Below, one piece after another: positions 45,719-55,386 of a stretch of DNA of 64,000 bases. Both the position numbers and the translations under genes were made by a program. The first letter of the stretch is position 1. Each line of letters opens with the position of its first letter. A model generated the notes under the pieces. The model made no database searches. It was not told where the DNA came from and saw only the letters and a list, made by a program, of their open reading frames with translations. Origin of the DNA: Eubacteriales bacterium mix99 (lineage in GTDB: Bacteria > Bacillota > Clostridia > Caldicoprobacterales > DTU083); the NCBI GenBank assembly GCA_038396605.1, contig CP121690.1:2632356-2696355 (forward strand). The letters run 5' to 3'.

Positions 45719-46550
45719 TGCAGCCGACGGTCACAGCGGTCAGTATGATCAGCCCACCCAGGACGGAAAGAGCTCCGGGAAATTCTCCAACGGTAAGGAA
45801 CACCCAGACAGGATTCAACAATGGTTCAATCAGGCAGATGAATGCGGACTGCAAAGCGGATATCTTCCGGATTGCCCTTGCGTAAAGTACATAGGAAAAG
45901 CCCAGTTGAAAGATACCCAGAAGGATTAGTCCAATCCAGCTGTTCTCATTTGGCACGGAACGGACCATGGAAGGCAACGTGATGAGGACGGTCAGGACAC
46001 ATCCCCAGAAGACATTTTCCAGCGGATCTGCGTCCTTTTCCCTTCTCATGAATATGGTATTCATTGCCATAGCCACTCCGCTCAAAGCGCCCATCAGGTT
46101 CCCCTTCAGGCTGCCGGTGCTCCTGTCATCCAGAAACAGCAAAACCATGCCCGCCAAAACAAACAGGATCACGAACCAATCCTTCGATTCCGCTTTTTCT
46201 TTCAGGAGCCGGCCACCAAGAATAGCAATATAAATGGGTGCCGTATACTGGAGCAGTATGGCACTGGCAGCTGTCGTCCTTTTCGTTGCAGAAACGCAGA
46301 AAATCATCATGGATGCATAGGATATCGCACCCAACAACTTATTCCATGAAAAATGAAACGTCGGTTTTTGAAGAAACAAAGACACGACGATTGCAGCGAT
46401 CAGGCTTCGATAACCTGCTATGACCATGGGATTCAGGCTCAGCTGCTTGATCATCATCCCTCCGGTGCTCCAAAGAACCGCTGCGGACAACATCATGACA
46501 ACAGGCAGGAATCCGGCCTGCTTTTTGACTTTTTTCTCTTGTATGTACAT
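45666..46550 (-). CDS. DMT superfamily (EamA) transporter
   Basis: A membrane protein of 294 residues with ten helices in two EamA repeats (about 15-145 and 160-285). The first starts LPVVMMLSAAVLWSTGGMMI, and each repeat ends in LEPLL-type motifs such as LIEPLLNPVWVFL. It probably exports small metabolites or amino acids. ATG 46550 follows AGGAG within the end of the glycosyltransferase gene, 1 base after its stop, so the two are coupled; the longer open frame is rejected. Confidence 0.88.
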   Translation of the reverse strand: MYIQEKKVKKQAGFLPVVMMLSAAVLWSTGGMMIKQLSLNPMVIAGYRSLIAAIVVSLFLQKPTFHFSWNKLLGAISYASMMIFCVSATKRTTAASAILLQYTAPIYIAILGGRLLKEKAESKDWFVILFVLAGMVLLFLDDRSTGSLKGNLMGALSGVAMAMNTIFMRREKDADPLENVFWGCVLTVLITLPSMVRSVPNENSWIGLILLGIFQLGFSYVLYARAIRKISALQSAFICLIEPLLNPVWVFLTVGEFPGALSVLGGLIILTAVTVGCIRPKKRLESEAFQQQNS

Positions 46551-46551
46551 T

Positions 46552-47406
46552 CTATTTCTCCTGTTTCCATAACTTTTCAGGGCCTGTCCCATATTTCGCC
46601 GGACAGTCGGCAATTTTCTCATAGTGTTTATACAAGGAATGGAATTTCCCTCCGTAATTCTTGTTCCACGGTTTCTTTTTCCCGCAAAAATGCAAAAAAA
46701 CGGTATTCCTTATGATATAATCCATGTCACACATGCCATTTGTCATTATTTTATAATAATAATAGTATCTGGCATCGTAATTGTAGCGTTTCTCATCCAG
46801 AGTCTTTATTTTACTTGCATAAAGGGCATTGATAATATCCTGGTCCGGCATAATCAGTTTAGCCCGATTCTTTTCCACAAAATCAAAAACCATCTGTTCG
46901 CTGATTTCCTTTCTTTGCAGCTCCAGATTCATCATTAATACGCCTGAATTATAGTAAGCCTTCATTTCCGGGGATTTCAGCCTTATTTTATTGATCTCCC
47001 GATTGGGAAGGACATCATGATAGGCAGCAGCAAACAGATATCCTTCCAGATCCGTTTCGTAGAGCTCCCTGACCGGATTGATAGCCAGAATATCCGGGTC
47101 CAGATACAGGATGCGGGTAATATCGGCAGGCAGAATCTTATAGGCCAGCAAACGATAATACATTTCCCTGGTATAGTGCAGAATGACAGGAGCATCCTGA
47201 AACAAATCCTGCTCTATTTTCACAATTTCAAGCTTCTGCCCGTCTTCCACAACAAAGCGGCTGAGATTTTTCAACTGCCGCTCCGGTATTGCGGATTGCA
47301 TCAGATAAATACGAAAGTGCTCTCCCGGATTGTTCAAAAACAGGGATTTCAGCATAACCTTCAGCGGGTGGATATAATTGGAGTCCAACGCAACCAGTAT
47401 ATTCAT
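46552..47406 (-). CDS. Glycosyltransferase family 8 protein
   Basis: A retaining GT-A glycosyltransferase of 284 residues. It begins MNILVALDSNYIHPLKVML. The metal-binding DxD lies in RILYLDPDILAI near residue 98, with YYNSGVLMMNL near 148, DQDIINALY near 184 and HFCGKKKPW near 248 closing the active site. It transfers glucose or galactose from a UDP-sugar, probably to a lipid or cell surface glycan. The start follows GGAGGG. It forms an operon with the DMT transporter. Confidence 0.92.
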   Translation of the reverse strand: MNILVALDSNYIHPLKVMLKSLFLNNPGEHFRIYLMQSAIPERQLKNLSRFVVEDGQKLEIVKIEQDLFQDAPVILHYTREMYYRLLAYKILPADITRILYLDPDILAINPVRELYETDLEGYLFAAAYHDVLPNREINKIRLKSPEMKAYYNSGVLMMNLELQRKEISEQMVFDFVEKNRAKLIMPDQDIINALYASKIKTLDEKRYNYDARYYYYYKIMTNGMCDMDYIIRNTVFLHFCGKKKPWNKNYGGKFHSLYKHYEKIADCPAKYGTGPEKLWKQEK

Positions 47407-47487
47407 GAATGGCTCCCTCCTTCCATATCAATCAAATTCCTGCCTGCCCCGGCATGAATGCAAATTTTACATAACACTCGTAGAAAT

Positions 47488-47515
47488 ATAATACCACGCT
47501 CCGGGGAAAAAGCAA
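47488..47515 (-). promoter_or_regulatory. Promoter of the GT8-DMT operon
   Basis: TTGCTT (47515-47510), 16 bases, TATTAT (47493-47488), about 80 bases before the glycosyltransferase start. Confidence 0.55.
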
Positions 47516-47522
47516 GAAAAAA

Positions 47523-49157
47523 CTACCTTGCAGACTGTGCTGCCACCAGGCAGGTGGCACCATATTTCGCCCGCAGGCGCATCTTCTCAATCTTTCCGGT
47601 CGGATTACGGGGAACCTTGTCAAAAATGATTTTTTTGGGCCGTTTGTAACGGGGCAGGGAACTGCAATACTCCATGATCTCCCGTTCCGTGCCATGCCAG
47701 AAAGGCTTCCGCTCAATCACGGCAGCAGCAATCTCCCCCAGTCTGGAATCCGGCAGCCCGATGACAGCCACATCCCGGATTCCCCTGTGGGAACGGAGAA
47801 AATTTTCGATCTGTATCGGATACAGGTTTTCTCCCCCGCTGATAATCACATCTTTTTTGCGGTCGACCAGATAGATAAACCCGTCTTCATCCCTCCTGGC
47901 CATATCTCCTGTCCGGAGCCATCCGTCCCGGAGAACCGCAGCAGTTGCTTCCGGGTCCTTATAATAGCATTTCATGACGCCTGGCCCTTTCACCTCCAGC
48001 TCCCCCACTGCCCCGTCTGCAGCGGAATCCCCATTTTCATCAACAATCCTTGCATTCCAACGGTATCCCGGTTTTCCGATGGCACCGACTTTTTTTATGT
48101 TTTCCACACCGAGATGAATGCATCCGGGTCCGACGGATTCGCTCAGCCCATAATTGGTATCATACTGATGATTCGGGAAATATTTTTTCCAGCGGCGAAT
48201 CAGGCTGGGAGGAACCGGCTGCGCGCCGATATGCATCAAACGCCAATGGGAAAGATCATAATCCGAAAGGTTTACTTCTCCCTGCTCTATGGCATCCAGA
48301 ATATCCTGTGCCCAGGGAACCAGCAGCCAGACTATCGTGACTGCTTCTTCTGAAATGGTTCTCAGAATCCATTCCGGTTTCAATCCGCGCAGCAATACCG
48401 CCCTGCTCCCTGTCAGCAGGCTTCCAAACCAGTGCATTTTGGCGCCGGTGTGATACAGTGGCGGAATGCATAAAAAGTTATCCCCATGGGTTTGCCCATG
48501 ATGCTTTTGTTCCGTATAGCAAGCCGACAGCAGATTTCCATGAGTATGGAGAATCGCTTTGGGAAAACCGGTGGTGCCGGATGAAAAATAGATGGCAGCT
48601 TCCTCTTCGTCCGCAATGGGAATCCCGGGATCCTCCGAACAGCAATTGGCAGTCAGACGATCATAGCTTTCGGCAAAAAGCGGTCGCTCCTCCCCTGCAA
48701 AAAACAGCAGGCGGACCTGCGGGATCTGATCCTGTATCGCTTCCATCCGATCGGTAAACTCGCTTCCAAAAACCAAAACCGAAGCATCGGACCGCTCCAG
48801 ACAATATTTGATTTCCTCTGCCGTATAACGAAAATTCAAAGGCACGGCAACGGCTCCGGCCTTTAATATTCCAAAATAAATCGGAAGCCATTCCAGACAG
48901 TTCATCAGAAGAATCGCCGCCTTGTCCTCCTTGTGGATGCCTCTCTGAAGCAGGAGATTGGCAAACCGGTTCGCTTTCTCATCAAATACCTTCCAGGTCA
49001 TTTCCCTCCGGTATTCCCCCGCAGGGCTGTTTTCAATCAGTTCATAGTCCATCCAGCGGACATGATGATACTCCTGAAGATCCATATTGATCTCCGTAAG
49101 ACATTTTTCCTGCCCGTATTTCCGGGCATTAAAGGACAATAATTCTGTGACAGGCAT
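47523..49157 (-). CDS. Acyl-CoA synthetase (AMP-forming)
   Basis: A class I adenylate-forming enzyme of 544 residues. The phosphate loop is IYFSSGTTGFPKAI near residue 190, followed by YGLSESVG, the GWLRTGDMARRDEDGFIYLVDRKKD hinge region (split here: GWLRTGDMARRD, then GFIYLVDRKKD), and the C-terminal lysine in NPTGKIEK. It activates a carboxylic acid with ATP and CoA. The chain length preference is not readable. ATG 49157 follows GGAGG; the extended frame upstream is rejected. Confidence 0.93.
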   Translation of the reverse strand: MPVTELLSFNARKYGQEKCLTEINMDLQEYHHVRWMDYELIENSPAGEYRREMTWKVFDEKANRFANLLLQRGIHKEDKAAILLMNCLEWLPIYFGILKAGAVAVPLNFRYTAEEIKYCLERSDASVLVFGSEFTDRMEAIQDQIPQVRLLFFAGEERPLFAESYDRLTANCCSEDPGIPIADEEEAAIYFSSGTTGFPKAILHTHGNLLSACYTEQKHHGQTHGDNFLCIPPLYHTGAKMHWFGSLLTGSRAVLLRGLKPEWILRTISEEAVTIVWLLVPWAQDILDAIEQGEVNLSDYDLSHWRLMHIGAQPVPPSLIRRWKKYFPNHQYDTNYGLSESVGPGCIHLGVENIKKVGAIGKPGYRWNARIVDENGDSAADGAVGELEVKGPGVMKCYYKDPEATAAVLRDGWLRTGDMARRDEDGFIYLVDRKKDVIISGGENLYPIQIENFLRSHRGIRDVAVIGLPDSRLGEIAAAVIERKPFWHGTEREIMEYCSSLPRYKRPKKIIFDKVPRNPTGKIEKMRLRAKYGATCLVAAQSAR

Positions 49158-49296
49158 ACTATTCCTCCATCCTTCCATACTACAGGATCTGATATACTTT
49201 GCACTCCATACTACATAATCCCTACAGCCTTGATTATAAAGCATAATCCGCAGACTGGCAACGAAAAAATATCAGAATTTTGGATTTTCATTCATG

Positions 49297-49317
49297 TTTT
49301 ATTCACCTTTTATTCAC
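49297..49317 (+). promoter_or_regulatory. Direct repeat upstream of the chaperone cassette
   Basis: TTTTATTCAC occurs at 49297-49306 and 49308-49317, one helical turn apart. A TATAAT lies at 49393-49398, without a well-spaced -35. No CIRCE (HrcA) or CtsR box is seen. The rest of the 313-base gap before the gene shows nothing else. Confidence 0.45.
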
Positions 49318-49470
49318 AGAAAATTCATGAAGAATCCCGCTTCCCAGCCGTATCTCCGGGACTTCGTTAACATACAGTTCACAATAGCAAAGTATAATAT
49401 GGCTCATATGATATACAAAAACAGGAAAACTAACGAATAGAAACGAAAGAACCAACAAGGAGAATACAAA

Positions 49471-51201
49471 ATGGCAAAATTAATTGGTATCGATCTGGGT
49501 ACCACAAATTCCTGTGTGGCAACCATGGAGGGCAATGAATCCATTATCCTTCCAAATGCAGAAGGAGAGCGTACCACTCCATCCGTTGTTGCATTTTCCA
49601 AAACCGGCGAACGACTGGTTGGACAGCTTGCAAAACGCCAGGCAGTGATCAATCATGAACGGACCATCAGCTCAATCAAGCGTAAAATGGGCAGTGATTA
49701 CCATGTTGCAATAGATGGCAAAAAATATTCCCCGCAGGAAATCTCCGCGATGATCCTGCAGAAGCTGAAAATCGATGCGGAAAGTTATCTGGGCGAGAAA
49801 GTAACAGATGCCGTCATTACCGTTCCTGCTTATTTTACGGATGCACAGCGGCAGGCCACCAAGGATGCCGGAAAGATTGCAGGTCTGAACGTGCAACGTA
49901 TCATCAATGAGCCTACGGCAGCCGCACTGGCATATGGCGTGGACAAGGAAACGTCTCAGAAAGTCATGGTCTATGACCTGGGCGGAGGAACTTTCGATGT
50001 CTCCATTCTGGACATCAATAATGGGGTAATTGAGGTACTCGCCACAGCAGGAAACAACCAACTGGGAGGAGATGATTTTGACAATTGCATAGTGGATTAT
50101 CTGATCAACGAGTTCAAAAGGGAACACCGTTTCAATCTTTCCAAGGATCCCACCGCACTGCAGCGTGTCCGGGAAGCGGCAGAAAAGGCCAAGATTGAAT
50201 TAAGCGGCGTGACATCCACAACAATCAACCTTCCCTTCCTCGTTGCCAGGGGGAAGGAGCCGCTCCATATGAACATGACGCTGACCCGGGCAAAGTTTGA
50301 CGAATTAACTTCCCATCTCGTTGATGCGACCATGAATCCGGTCCGTCAGGCCATGGAGGATTCGGGCCTTTCCAGGGATGCTGTCAGCAAGGTTCTGCTG
50401 GTAGGCGGATCCAGCCGGATTCCCGCTGTTCAGAAGGCAGTGCGGAATTTCACGGGGAAGGAGCCGTTCAAGGGAATCAATCCGGATGAGTGCGTTGCAA
50501 TGGGTGCCGCATTGCAGGCCGGTGTTCTGGCAGGAGATGTAAAGAGCCTGCTGCTTCTGGACATCACGCCACTTTCCCTGGGGATTGAAACACTTGGCGG
50601 GGTCTATACAAAAATCATTGACCGCAACACCACTCTTCCGATCAAAAAAAGTCAGGTCTTCACCACTGCCGCCAACTTTCAAACCTCCGTGGACATCCAC
50701 GTTTTGCAGGGCGAAAGGGAAATGGCAAAATATAACAAGACCCTGGGCCGGTTCAAGCTGAAGGGAATCCGTCGTGCTCCAAGAGGGGTGCCTCAGATTG
50801 AAGTAACCTTCAGCATTGATGCCAATGGGATTGTAAATGTATCTGCCAGGGACCTGGGAACCGGAAAGGCACAGGATATTACCATTACCGCTTCTTCCAA
50901 CCTGAGCCAGGCGGAGATTGATCAGGCAGTACGCGATGCTCAGGAATACGCCGCCGAAGATACAAGGCACAAAGAAGAAGTCAACGCCCTGAATGAAGCA
51001 GAGCAATTGATCTACAGGGCGTCTGCCATTATGAAAAAGTTGGATAAAAATGACCGGGCGCAGCTGAAAGATGCTGTGAAGCGTACCCAAAAGTCAATGA
51101 AGAGCAAGGATAATTCGCAGGTCCTGGCTGCCTGTCAGGAGTTGTCCTCCGTTCTGGAGACCATGGAGCAGAAAGTCCCCCATGATACGAAAGAAAAGTG
51201 A
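49471..51201 (+). CDS. Hsp70 (DnaK paralogue)
   Basis: A 576-residue Hsp70. The ATPase domain carries [56 protein letters not shown] and [11 protein letters not shown]. The interdomain linker is [14 protein letters not shown], and a substrate-binding beta-domain follows. The helical lid is short: typical bacterial DnaK is 610-640 residues. The usual hrcA-grpE-dnaK-dnaJ neighbours are absent; instead it heads a cassette with DUF5685, a J-protein and a zinc ribbon. It is therefore probably a second, specialised Hsp70. The start follows AAGGAG. Confidence 0.93.
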   Translation: MAKLIGIDLGTTNSCVATMEGNESIILPNAEGERTTPSVVAFSKTGERLVGQLAKRQAVINHERTISSIKRKMGSDYHVAIDGKKYSPQEISAMILQKLKIDAESYLGEKVTDAVITVPAYFTDAQRQATKDAGKIAGLNVQRIINEPTAAALAYGVDKETSQKVMVYDLGGGTFDVSILDINNGVIEVLATAGNNQLGGDDFDNCIVDYLINEFKREHRFNLSKDPTALQRVREAAEKAKIELSGVTSTTINLPFLVARGKEPLHMNMTLTRAKFDELTSHLVDATMNPVRQAMEDSGLSRDAVSKVLLVGGSSRIPAVQKAVRNFTGKEPFKGINPDECVAMGAALQAGVLAGDVKSLLLLDITPLSLGIETLGGVYTKIIDRNTTLPIKKSQVFTTAANFQTSVDIHVLQGEREMAKYNKTLGRFKLKGIRRAPRGVPQIEVTFSIDANGIVNVSARDLGTGKAQDITITASSNLSQAEIDQAVRDAQEYAAEDTRHKEEVNALNEAEQLIYRASAIMKKLDKNDRAQLKDAVKRTQKSMKSKDNSQVLAACQELSSVLETMEQKVPHDTKEK

Positions 51202-51253
51202 TCCCTGAGCCAGGATGGGAACAATATAGAAAAATGATGGAGTGGGTGATAAC

Positions 51254-52075
51254 GTGTTCGGCTATATTGTTGCCAATATTGACAAACTGACTCCGGAGGA
51301 AAAAAAACGATATCGCGGTTGTTACTGTGGTTTGTGCAAGGCATTGGGAGATCGGCATGGTTTGATCAGCCGCATGACCCTGAATTATGATATGACCTTT
51401 CTGGTTCTGTTTTTGTCCTCCCTGTATGAGCCGAAGACCACCGTGAAAACCGAAAGATGCATGATACATCCCCTGAAGCCGCATGAATATTGGCAAAACG
51501 ATGTGGCAGCCTATGCAGCCGATATGAACATCGTTTTATCCTATTACGATCTTCTCGATGACTGGAAGGACGATAAGAAAGTATTGTCCCTGCTGGAGTC
51601 CGGACTGCTGGAACAGGAATTTCAAAAGACGGTATCCCGGTATCCGGATAAATCCGCAGTGATCCAGGAAAACCTCAGGAAACTTTCCGACATGGAAATT
51701 TCCGGAGAAATCAATCCGGATCTCCCTGCAAATTGTTTTGGTGATATAATGGGAGAAGTATTTGTCCCGAAGCAGGATGAATTCTCTGAAAAACTACGGG
51801 CATTCGGAAAATCTCTCGGCAGGTTTATTTATATTATGGATGCCTGTCTGGATCTGGAATCCGATATCCGGAAAGAACGCTATAATCCCATGACAATGCA
51901 TTCTTCAGAGGATTTTTCGTCCGTTCTCAATCTGATGATGGCAGACTGTACGGAACGATACAAAAGTCTTCCCCTGGACCGGGATCAAAATCTAATTGAA
52001 AATATCCTTTATTCCGGAGTGTGGACAAGACTGGTATTCAAAAACAAGAAGAGAAATGAGAGATTGAAAACATGA
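51254..52075 (+). CDS. DUF5685 family protein
   Basis: A protein of 273 residues. It starts at GTG 51254 after GGGTGATAAC, giving [20 protein letters not shown], typical of the family; a GTG four codons earlier is possible. The [12 protein letters not shown] motif near residue 25 has closely spaced cysteines. Two acidic helical segments, [14 protein letters not shown] near 96 and [17 protein letters not shown] near 190, resemble the paired Asp motifs of helical prenyl-synthase-like folds. That resemblance is my inference only. Function is unknown. It overlaps the J-protein gene by 4 bases. Confidence 0.85.
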   Translation: MFGYIVANIDKLTPEEKKRYRGCYCGLCKALGDRHGLISRMTLNYDMTFLVLFLSSLYEPKTTVKTERCMIHPLKPHEYWQNDVAAYAADMNIVLSYYDLLDDWKDDKKVLSLLESGLLEQEFQKTVSRYPDKSAVIQENLRKLSDMEISGEINPDLPANCFGDIMGEVFVPKQDEFSEKLRAFGKSLGRFIYIMDACLDLESDIRKERYNPMTMHSSEDFSSVLNLMMADCTERYKSLPLDRDQNLIENILYSGVWTRLVFKNKKRNERLKT

Positions 52076-52800
52076 TATCCGATCCTTACAAGGTGCTTGG
52101 TGTTTCGCCAAATGCTTCGGATGAAGAAATTACAAAAGCCTATCGTAAATTGGCAAAAAAGTACCATCCGGATTTAAATCAGGGGGACAAGGAAGCTGCC
52201 CAAAAAATGAGTGAGGTCAATGCTGCCTACGAACAAATCAAGGAAATGAAAAAATCCGGCAACAGCAGCTATGGAGGACAGAGCTCATATGGCAACAACG
52301 GATCCAATCCTTCCGGAAGCCAGCAGGATCCATTCGGCGGGTTCGACCCATTTGGAGGATTTGATCCGTTCGGCGGATTCGGTCCGTTTGGCGGATTCGG
52401 TCCGTTTGGGGAAGGCGGATCCTATAACAGAAACAGGCAGCGCAGACAGCAATCTGCATTTGATCCGGTCATCAGTTATCTGAACGCGGGTTATTATGAG
52501 GAAGCATTGAATGTACTGGCAGGAATGTCAGACAGGACTGCGGAATGGTATTATTATAGTGCGCTTGCAAATTCCGGTACAGGCAATCGCATCACAGCCC
52601 TTGATCATGCAAGAACCGCTGTCCGGATGGATCCGGACAACAGGGAATACCGGAGACTTCTGAATCAAATCGAGCATGGCGGAAGGGTTTATCAGCAGCA
52701 AAGCCGGGGGTTTGGCATGCCGGAAGGCACCATCAACCAGATATGTTGCGGGCTTTGCCTGGCAAGAATGTGTTGTCCCATTTATATCGGGCCATGCTAA
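52072..52800 (+). CDS. J-domain protein with G/F repeats, helical repeats and Cys-rich tail
   Basis: A protein of 242 residues. The J domain (about 1-62) has [13 protein letters not shown] with the invariant HPD. Next comes a glycine/phenylalanine region with five PFGGF-type repeats (about 83-115). Then a TPR-like part with [17 protein letters not shown] and [15 protein letters not shown] (about 135-200). The C-terminus [19 protein letters not shown] has six cysteines and is hydrophobic. The zinc and substrate-binding domains of ordinary DnaJ are missing. It is the obvious cochaperone of the Hsp70 two genes upstream. Confidence 0.88.
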   Translation: MISDPYKVLGVSPNASDEEITKAYRKLAKKYHPDLNQGDKEAAQKMSEVNAAYEQIKEMKKSGNSSYGGQSSYGNNGSNPSGSQQDPFGGFDPFGGFDPFGGFGPFGGFGPFGEGGSYNRNRQRRQQSAFDPVISYLNAGYYEEALNVLAGMSDRTAEWYYYSALANSGTGNRITALDHARTAVRMDPDNREYRRLLNQIEHGGRVYQQQSRGFGMPEGTINQICCGLCLARMCCPIYIGPC

Positions 52801-52824
52801 TCATGAGGATAAGGAGCTATAAAA

Positions 52825-53235
52825 TTGGGAAAATTTACTGACAAATTATCGCGTTTCATGTACGGAAGATATGGTGCAGATCAGCTGTATATTGCTTTGT
52901 TTGTACTTTATTTTGTAGTATTGGTCATCAATATGTTCACCCGTTCCTGGATTGTTGATGTCCTGATGTGGGCAATTCTGGTCTGGCTGATCTTCCGGAC
53001 CTTTTCACGCAACATTTACAAAAGACAAAGGGAAAATGAGATATTCCTGAAATTCTGGAACCCCATCCAATCGGAGTTTTCTCTGTTTTTCCGCAGGATA
53101 CGTGAAATCCGGACCCATCGTTTCCGCAAATGCCCTCATTGCAAAGCGGTGCTTCGCCTTCCCCGCAAACGGGGAAAAAACACGGTAAGATGTCCTCGCT
53201 GCCAGACCAGATTTCAGGTGCGGGTTTTCTTTTGA
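52825..53235 (+). CDS. Two-helix membrane protein with zinc ribbon
   Basis: A protein of 136 residues. Two membrane helices (about residues 21-40 and 43-60) are followed by a basic segment and a C-terminal CPHC...CPRC zinc ribbon (Cys104, Cys107 and Cys124, Cys127) in the cytoplasm. The start is TTG 52825, eight bases after AAGGAG. I know no function. Its position at the end of the Hsp70 cassette suggests it anchors or recruits the chaperones to the membrane. Confidence 0.8.
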   Translation: MGKFTDKLSRFMYGRYGADQLYIALFVLYFVVLVINMFTRSWIVDVLMWAILVWLIFRTFSRNIYKRQRENEIFLKFWNPIQSEFSLFFRRIREIRTHRFRKCPHCKAVLRLPRKRGKNTVRCPRCQTRFQVRVFF

Positions 53236-53321
53236 TCCTCCTCTTTCCCCGCTGATCAAAGGTCTTTGCACCGGCCTTCTTGCGGGGGGATTATTCTCTC
53301 CCCACCAGTGTCCTGCGCCGT

Positions 53322-54146
53322 TCAGCGGAACAGGAGAAAGTAACCGATCACCAGAATCCCCAGCACAATCCGATACCATCCAAAAGCCTTGAAATCATTG
53401 TTCTTGATATAACTCAGCAGAAACTTAATGGCTGCAATGGAAACGACAAAGGCAACGATCATGCCGGTAATCAGAAGGGCAGCTTCCATGCCGGTAAAAT
53501 GGAGTCCGAATTTGACCAGCTTCAGGGCACTGGCTCCAAACATAACGGGAATGGAGAGAAAGAAGGAATATTCCGCTGCCAATGGACGGGAAGTGCCAAG
53601 CAGAATTCCGCCGAGAATGGTTGCTCCGGACCGGGATGTTCCCGGGATCAGGGACAGAACCTGAAACAGCCCGATTTGAAAAGCAGTCTGATACGACAAA
53701 TTGTGAAAGGACTGCATCGTTGGTCTCCGGGTTTTATTCCGGTTTTCCACAAGGATAAACAAAATACCGTATAGAATCAGGGTAACGGCAACCGTTATGT
53801 AGTTATACAGGTGTTCATCCAGCCAGTCATCGAAAAGAACGCCGAGAACCGCTGCCGGTAAAACACCGACGATTACCTTGCCCCAGATTGCCAGGGTATC
53901 CTTCTTCTGACGACTGGTTTTCCTCCGGGAAAAAGGATTCAGCTTGTTGAAATAAAGCAAAACGACAGCCAATATGGCTCCCAACTGGATGACAACCAGA
54001 AACATCTCCTTAAATGCAGGGGATGTCTTTAATTGAATGAATTCGTCCAGTAAAATCATATGTCCGGTACTGCTGATCGGCAGCCACTCCGTAATTCCTT
54101 CCACAATTCCCAGGAGTACTGCTTTCAGCAACTCAATGATTGGCAT
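53322..54146 (-). CDS. uppP: Undecaprenyl-diphosphatase UppP (BacA)
   Basis: A membrane phosphatase of 274 residues with about eight helices. The two family motifs are [18 protein letters not shown] near residue 13 and [15 protein letters not shown] near 165, which together form the active site. It recycles undecaprenyl pyrophosphate to the phosphate carrier for peptidoglycan synthesis and gives bacitracin resistance when abundant. ATG 54146 follows GGAGG. It is transcribed alone, convergent with the chaperone cassette. Confidence 0.96.
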   Translation of the reverse strand: MPIIELLKAVLLGIVEGITEWLPISSTGHMILLDEFIQLKTSPAFKEMFLVVIQLGAILAVVLLYFNKLNPFSRRKTSRQKKDTLAIWGKVIVGVLPAAVLGVLFDDWLDEHLYNYITVAVTLILYGILFILVENRNKTRRPTMQSFHNLSYQTAFQIGLFQVLSLIPGTSRSGATILGGILLGTSRPLAAEYSFFLSIPVMFGASALKLVKFGLHFTGMEAALLITGMIVAFVVSIAAIKFLLSYIKNNDFKAFGWYRIVLGILVIGYFLLFR

Positions 54147-54264
54147 ATTCTTTTCCTCCAGTAACAGTATTTCCTACATTACTTCTTTTCTCTTTTTAAA
54201 AATCAATTGCAGGACAGGTATATTCTACATCATAAAAAGAAACCTTTCAACGTACAAAAATATA

Positions 54265-54292
54265 TTGACATTCTCTTCTTTTTGGCTATACT
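54265..54292 (+). promoter_or_regulatory. Promoter of the ATP-grasp/aminomutase operon
   Basis: Perfect TTGACA (54265-54270), 16 bases, TATACT (54287-54292), 47 bases before the start codon. Confidence 0.7.
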
Positions 54293-54339
54293 TAAGCTGA
54301 ACAAAATACTTATCTTTCAGGAAAGGTTGGTAATTGAAC

Positions 54340-55386
54340 ATGGAACAAATGGATTCCGAAGTTCCCCTCCCCAGACGTACCCTAACAGTGGGTATCGTGT
54401 ACAACCTGAAAAAGGGATTGAAGAGGGATACCCCGGATGCTGAAGCGGAATATGACAGAATCGATACGGTATATGCGATCCGGTCCGCTCTGGAAGAAAA
54501 GGGTCACAGAACGGTATTGCTGGAGGCAGATGAAGCATTGCCGGAAAAACTGCGTCATGAGCAAATGGATATTGCTTTCAATATTGCCGAAGGCCTGTAT
54601 GGAAGAGGCCGCGAGGCGCAGGTTCCGGCTATGCTTCATTTTTTTGGAATACCGTTTACCGGATCGGACGAAACGACGTTGTGCATTGCACTGGACAAGG
54701 CGCTGACAAAGCGGATCGTATCCTCCTACAAGGTTCGGACACCCAAAAGTATCGTTTTATCCGCCAAAACATCGCTTTCCACCGGTTCCCTTCATTATCC
54801 GGTCATCATCAAGCCCAATGCAGAAGGATCCAGCAAAGGAATCTCGGATGTCAGTATCGTAAAAAATAAAAAGGAACTTCAGGAGCTGGCAGGCAGAAAT
54901 ATCCACCTTTACCAACAGGATATGCTGGCTGAAGAGTACATCGATGGACGGGAGTTTACGGTTGGAATCCTTGGAAACGGCCGGGACGCCAGAGTGTTCC
55001 CGCCTATGGAGATCCGATACCGGAAACCCACCCAGGAAAACTATCATGTCTATAATTATAAACTGAAACAAAGCTTTACGGAATATCTGGAATACCAATG
55101 CCCTGCCGATCTGACAAAAGGCCAGGAAAAGGAAATGACGGGGATGGCAAGGAAAGTCTACGATGTCCTTGGCTGTATGGATCTTGCCCGGGTGGATTTC
55201 CGGATGTCGCCCGACGGGAGAATCCATTTCATTGAGGTTAATCCCCTTCCCGGACTGGCTCCCGGTTACAGTGACTACCCAATGCTTGCCGAATTCTGCG
55301 GTGTCTCCTATTCTGATCTGATCAACGGAATCCTGGAAGCTGCTCTGAAAAGACAGGAAACCAAGAGACGGGGTGAGATTGCATGA
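54340..55386 (+). CDS. ATP-grasp ligase resembling D-alanine-D-alanine ligase
   Basis: A protein of 348 residues. The ATP-grasp fold shows HYPVIIKPNAEGSSKGI near residue 150, EEYIDGREFTVGILGNG, and the C-terminal RVDFRMSPDGRIHFIEVNPLPGLAPGYSDYP (split here as RVDFRMSPDG and IEVNPLPGLAPGYSDYP), which carries the Mg-binding Asp, Glu and Asn. The N-terminal half FNIAEGLYGRGREAQVPAML is Ddl-like. It joins a carboxyl group to an amine using ATP. Being 4-base coupled to a lysine aminomutase, it is more likely dedicated to a beta-lysine product than to cell-wall D-Ala-D-Ala. Confidence 0.9.
   Translation: MEQMDSEVPLPRRTLTVGIVYNLKKGLKRDTPDAEAEYDRIDTVYAIRSALEEKGHRTVLLEADEALPEKLRHEQMDIAFNIAEGLYGRGREAQVPAMLHFFGIPFTGSDETTLCIALDKALTKRIVSSYKVRTPKSIVLSAKTSLSTGSLHYPVIIKPNAEGSSKGISDVSIVKNKKELQELAGRNIHLYQQDMLAEEYIDGREFTVGILGNGRDARVFPPMEIRYRKPTQENYHVYNYKLKQSFTEYLEYQCPADLTKGQEKEMTGMARKVYDVLGCMDLARVDFRMSPDGRIHFIEVNPLPGLAPGYSDYPMLAEFCGVSYSDLINGILEAALKRQETKRRGEIA

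Noticed and set aside
49158-49470. CIRCE element before the DnaK paralogue
   Set aside because: No TTAGCACTC/GAGTGCTAA inverted repeat is present.
53256-53296. CCCCGC/GCGGGG hairpin between the zinc-ribbon gene and uppP as a terminator
   Set aside because: The loop is about 29 bases and no T tract follows on either strand; support is too weak.
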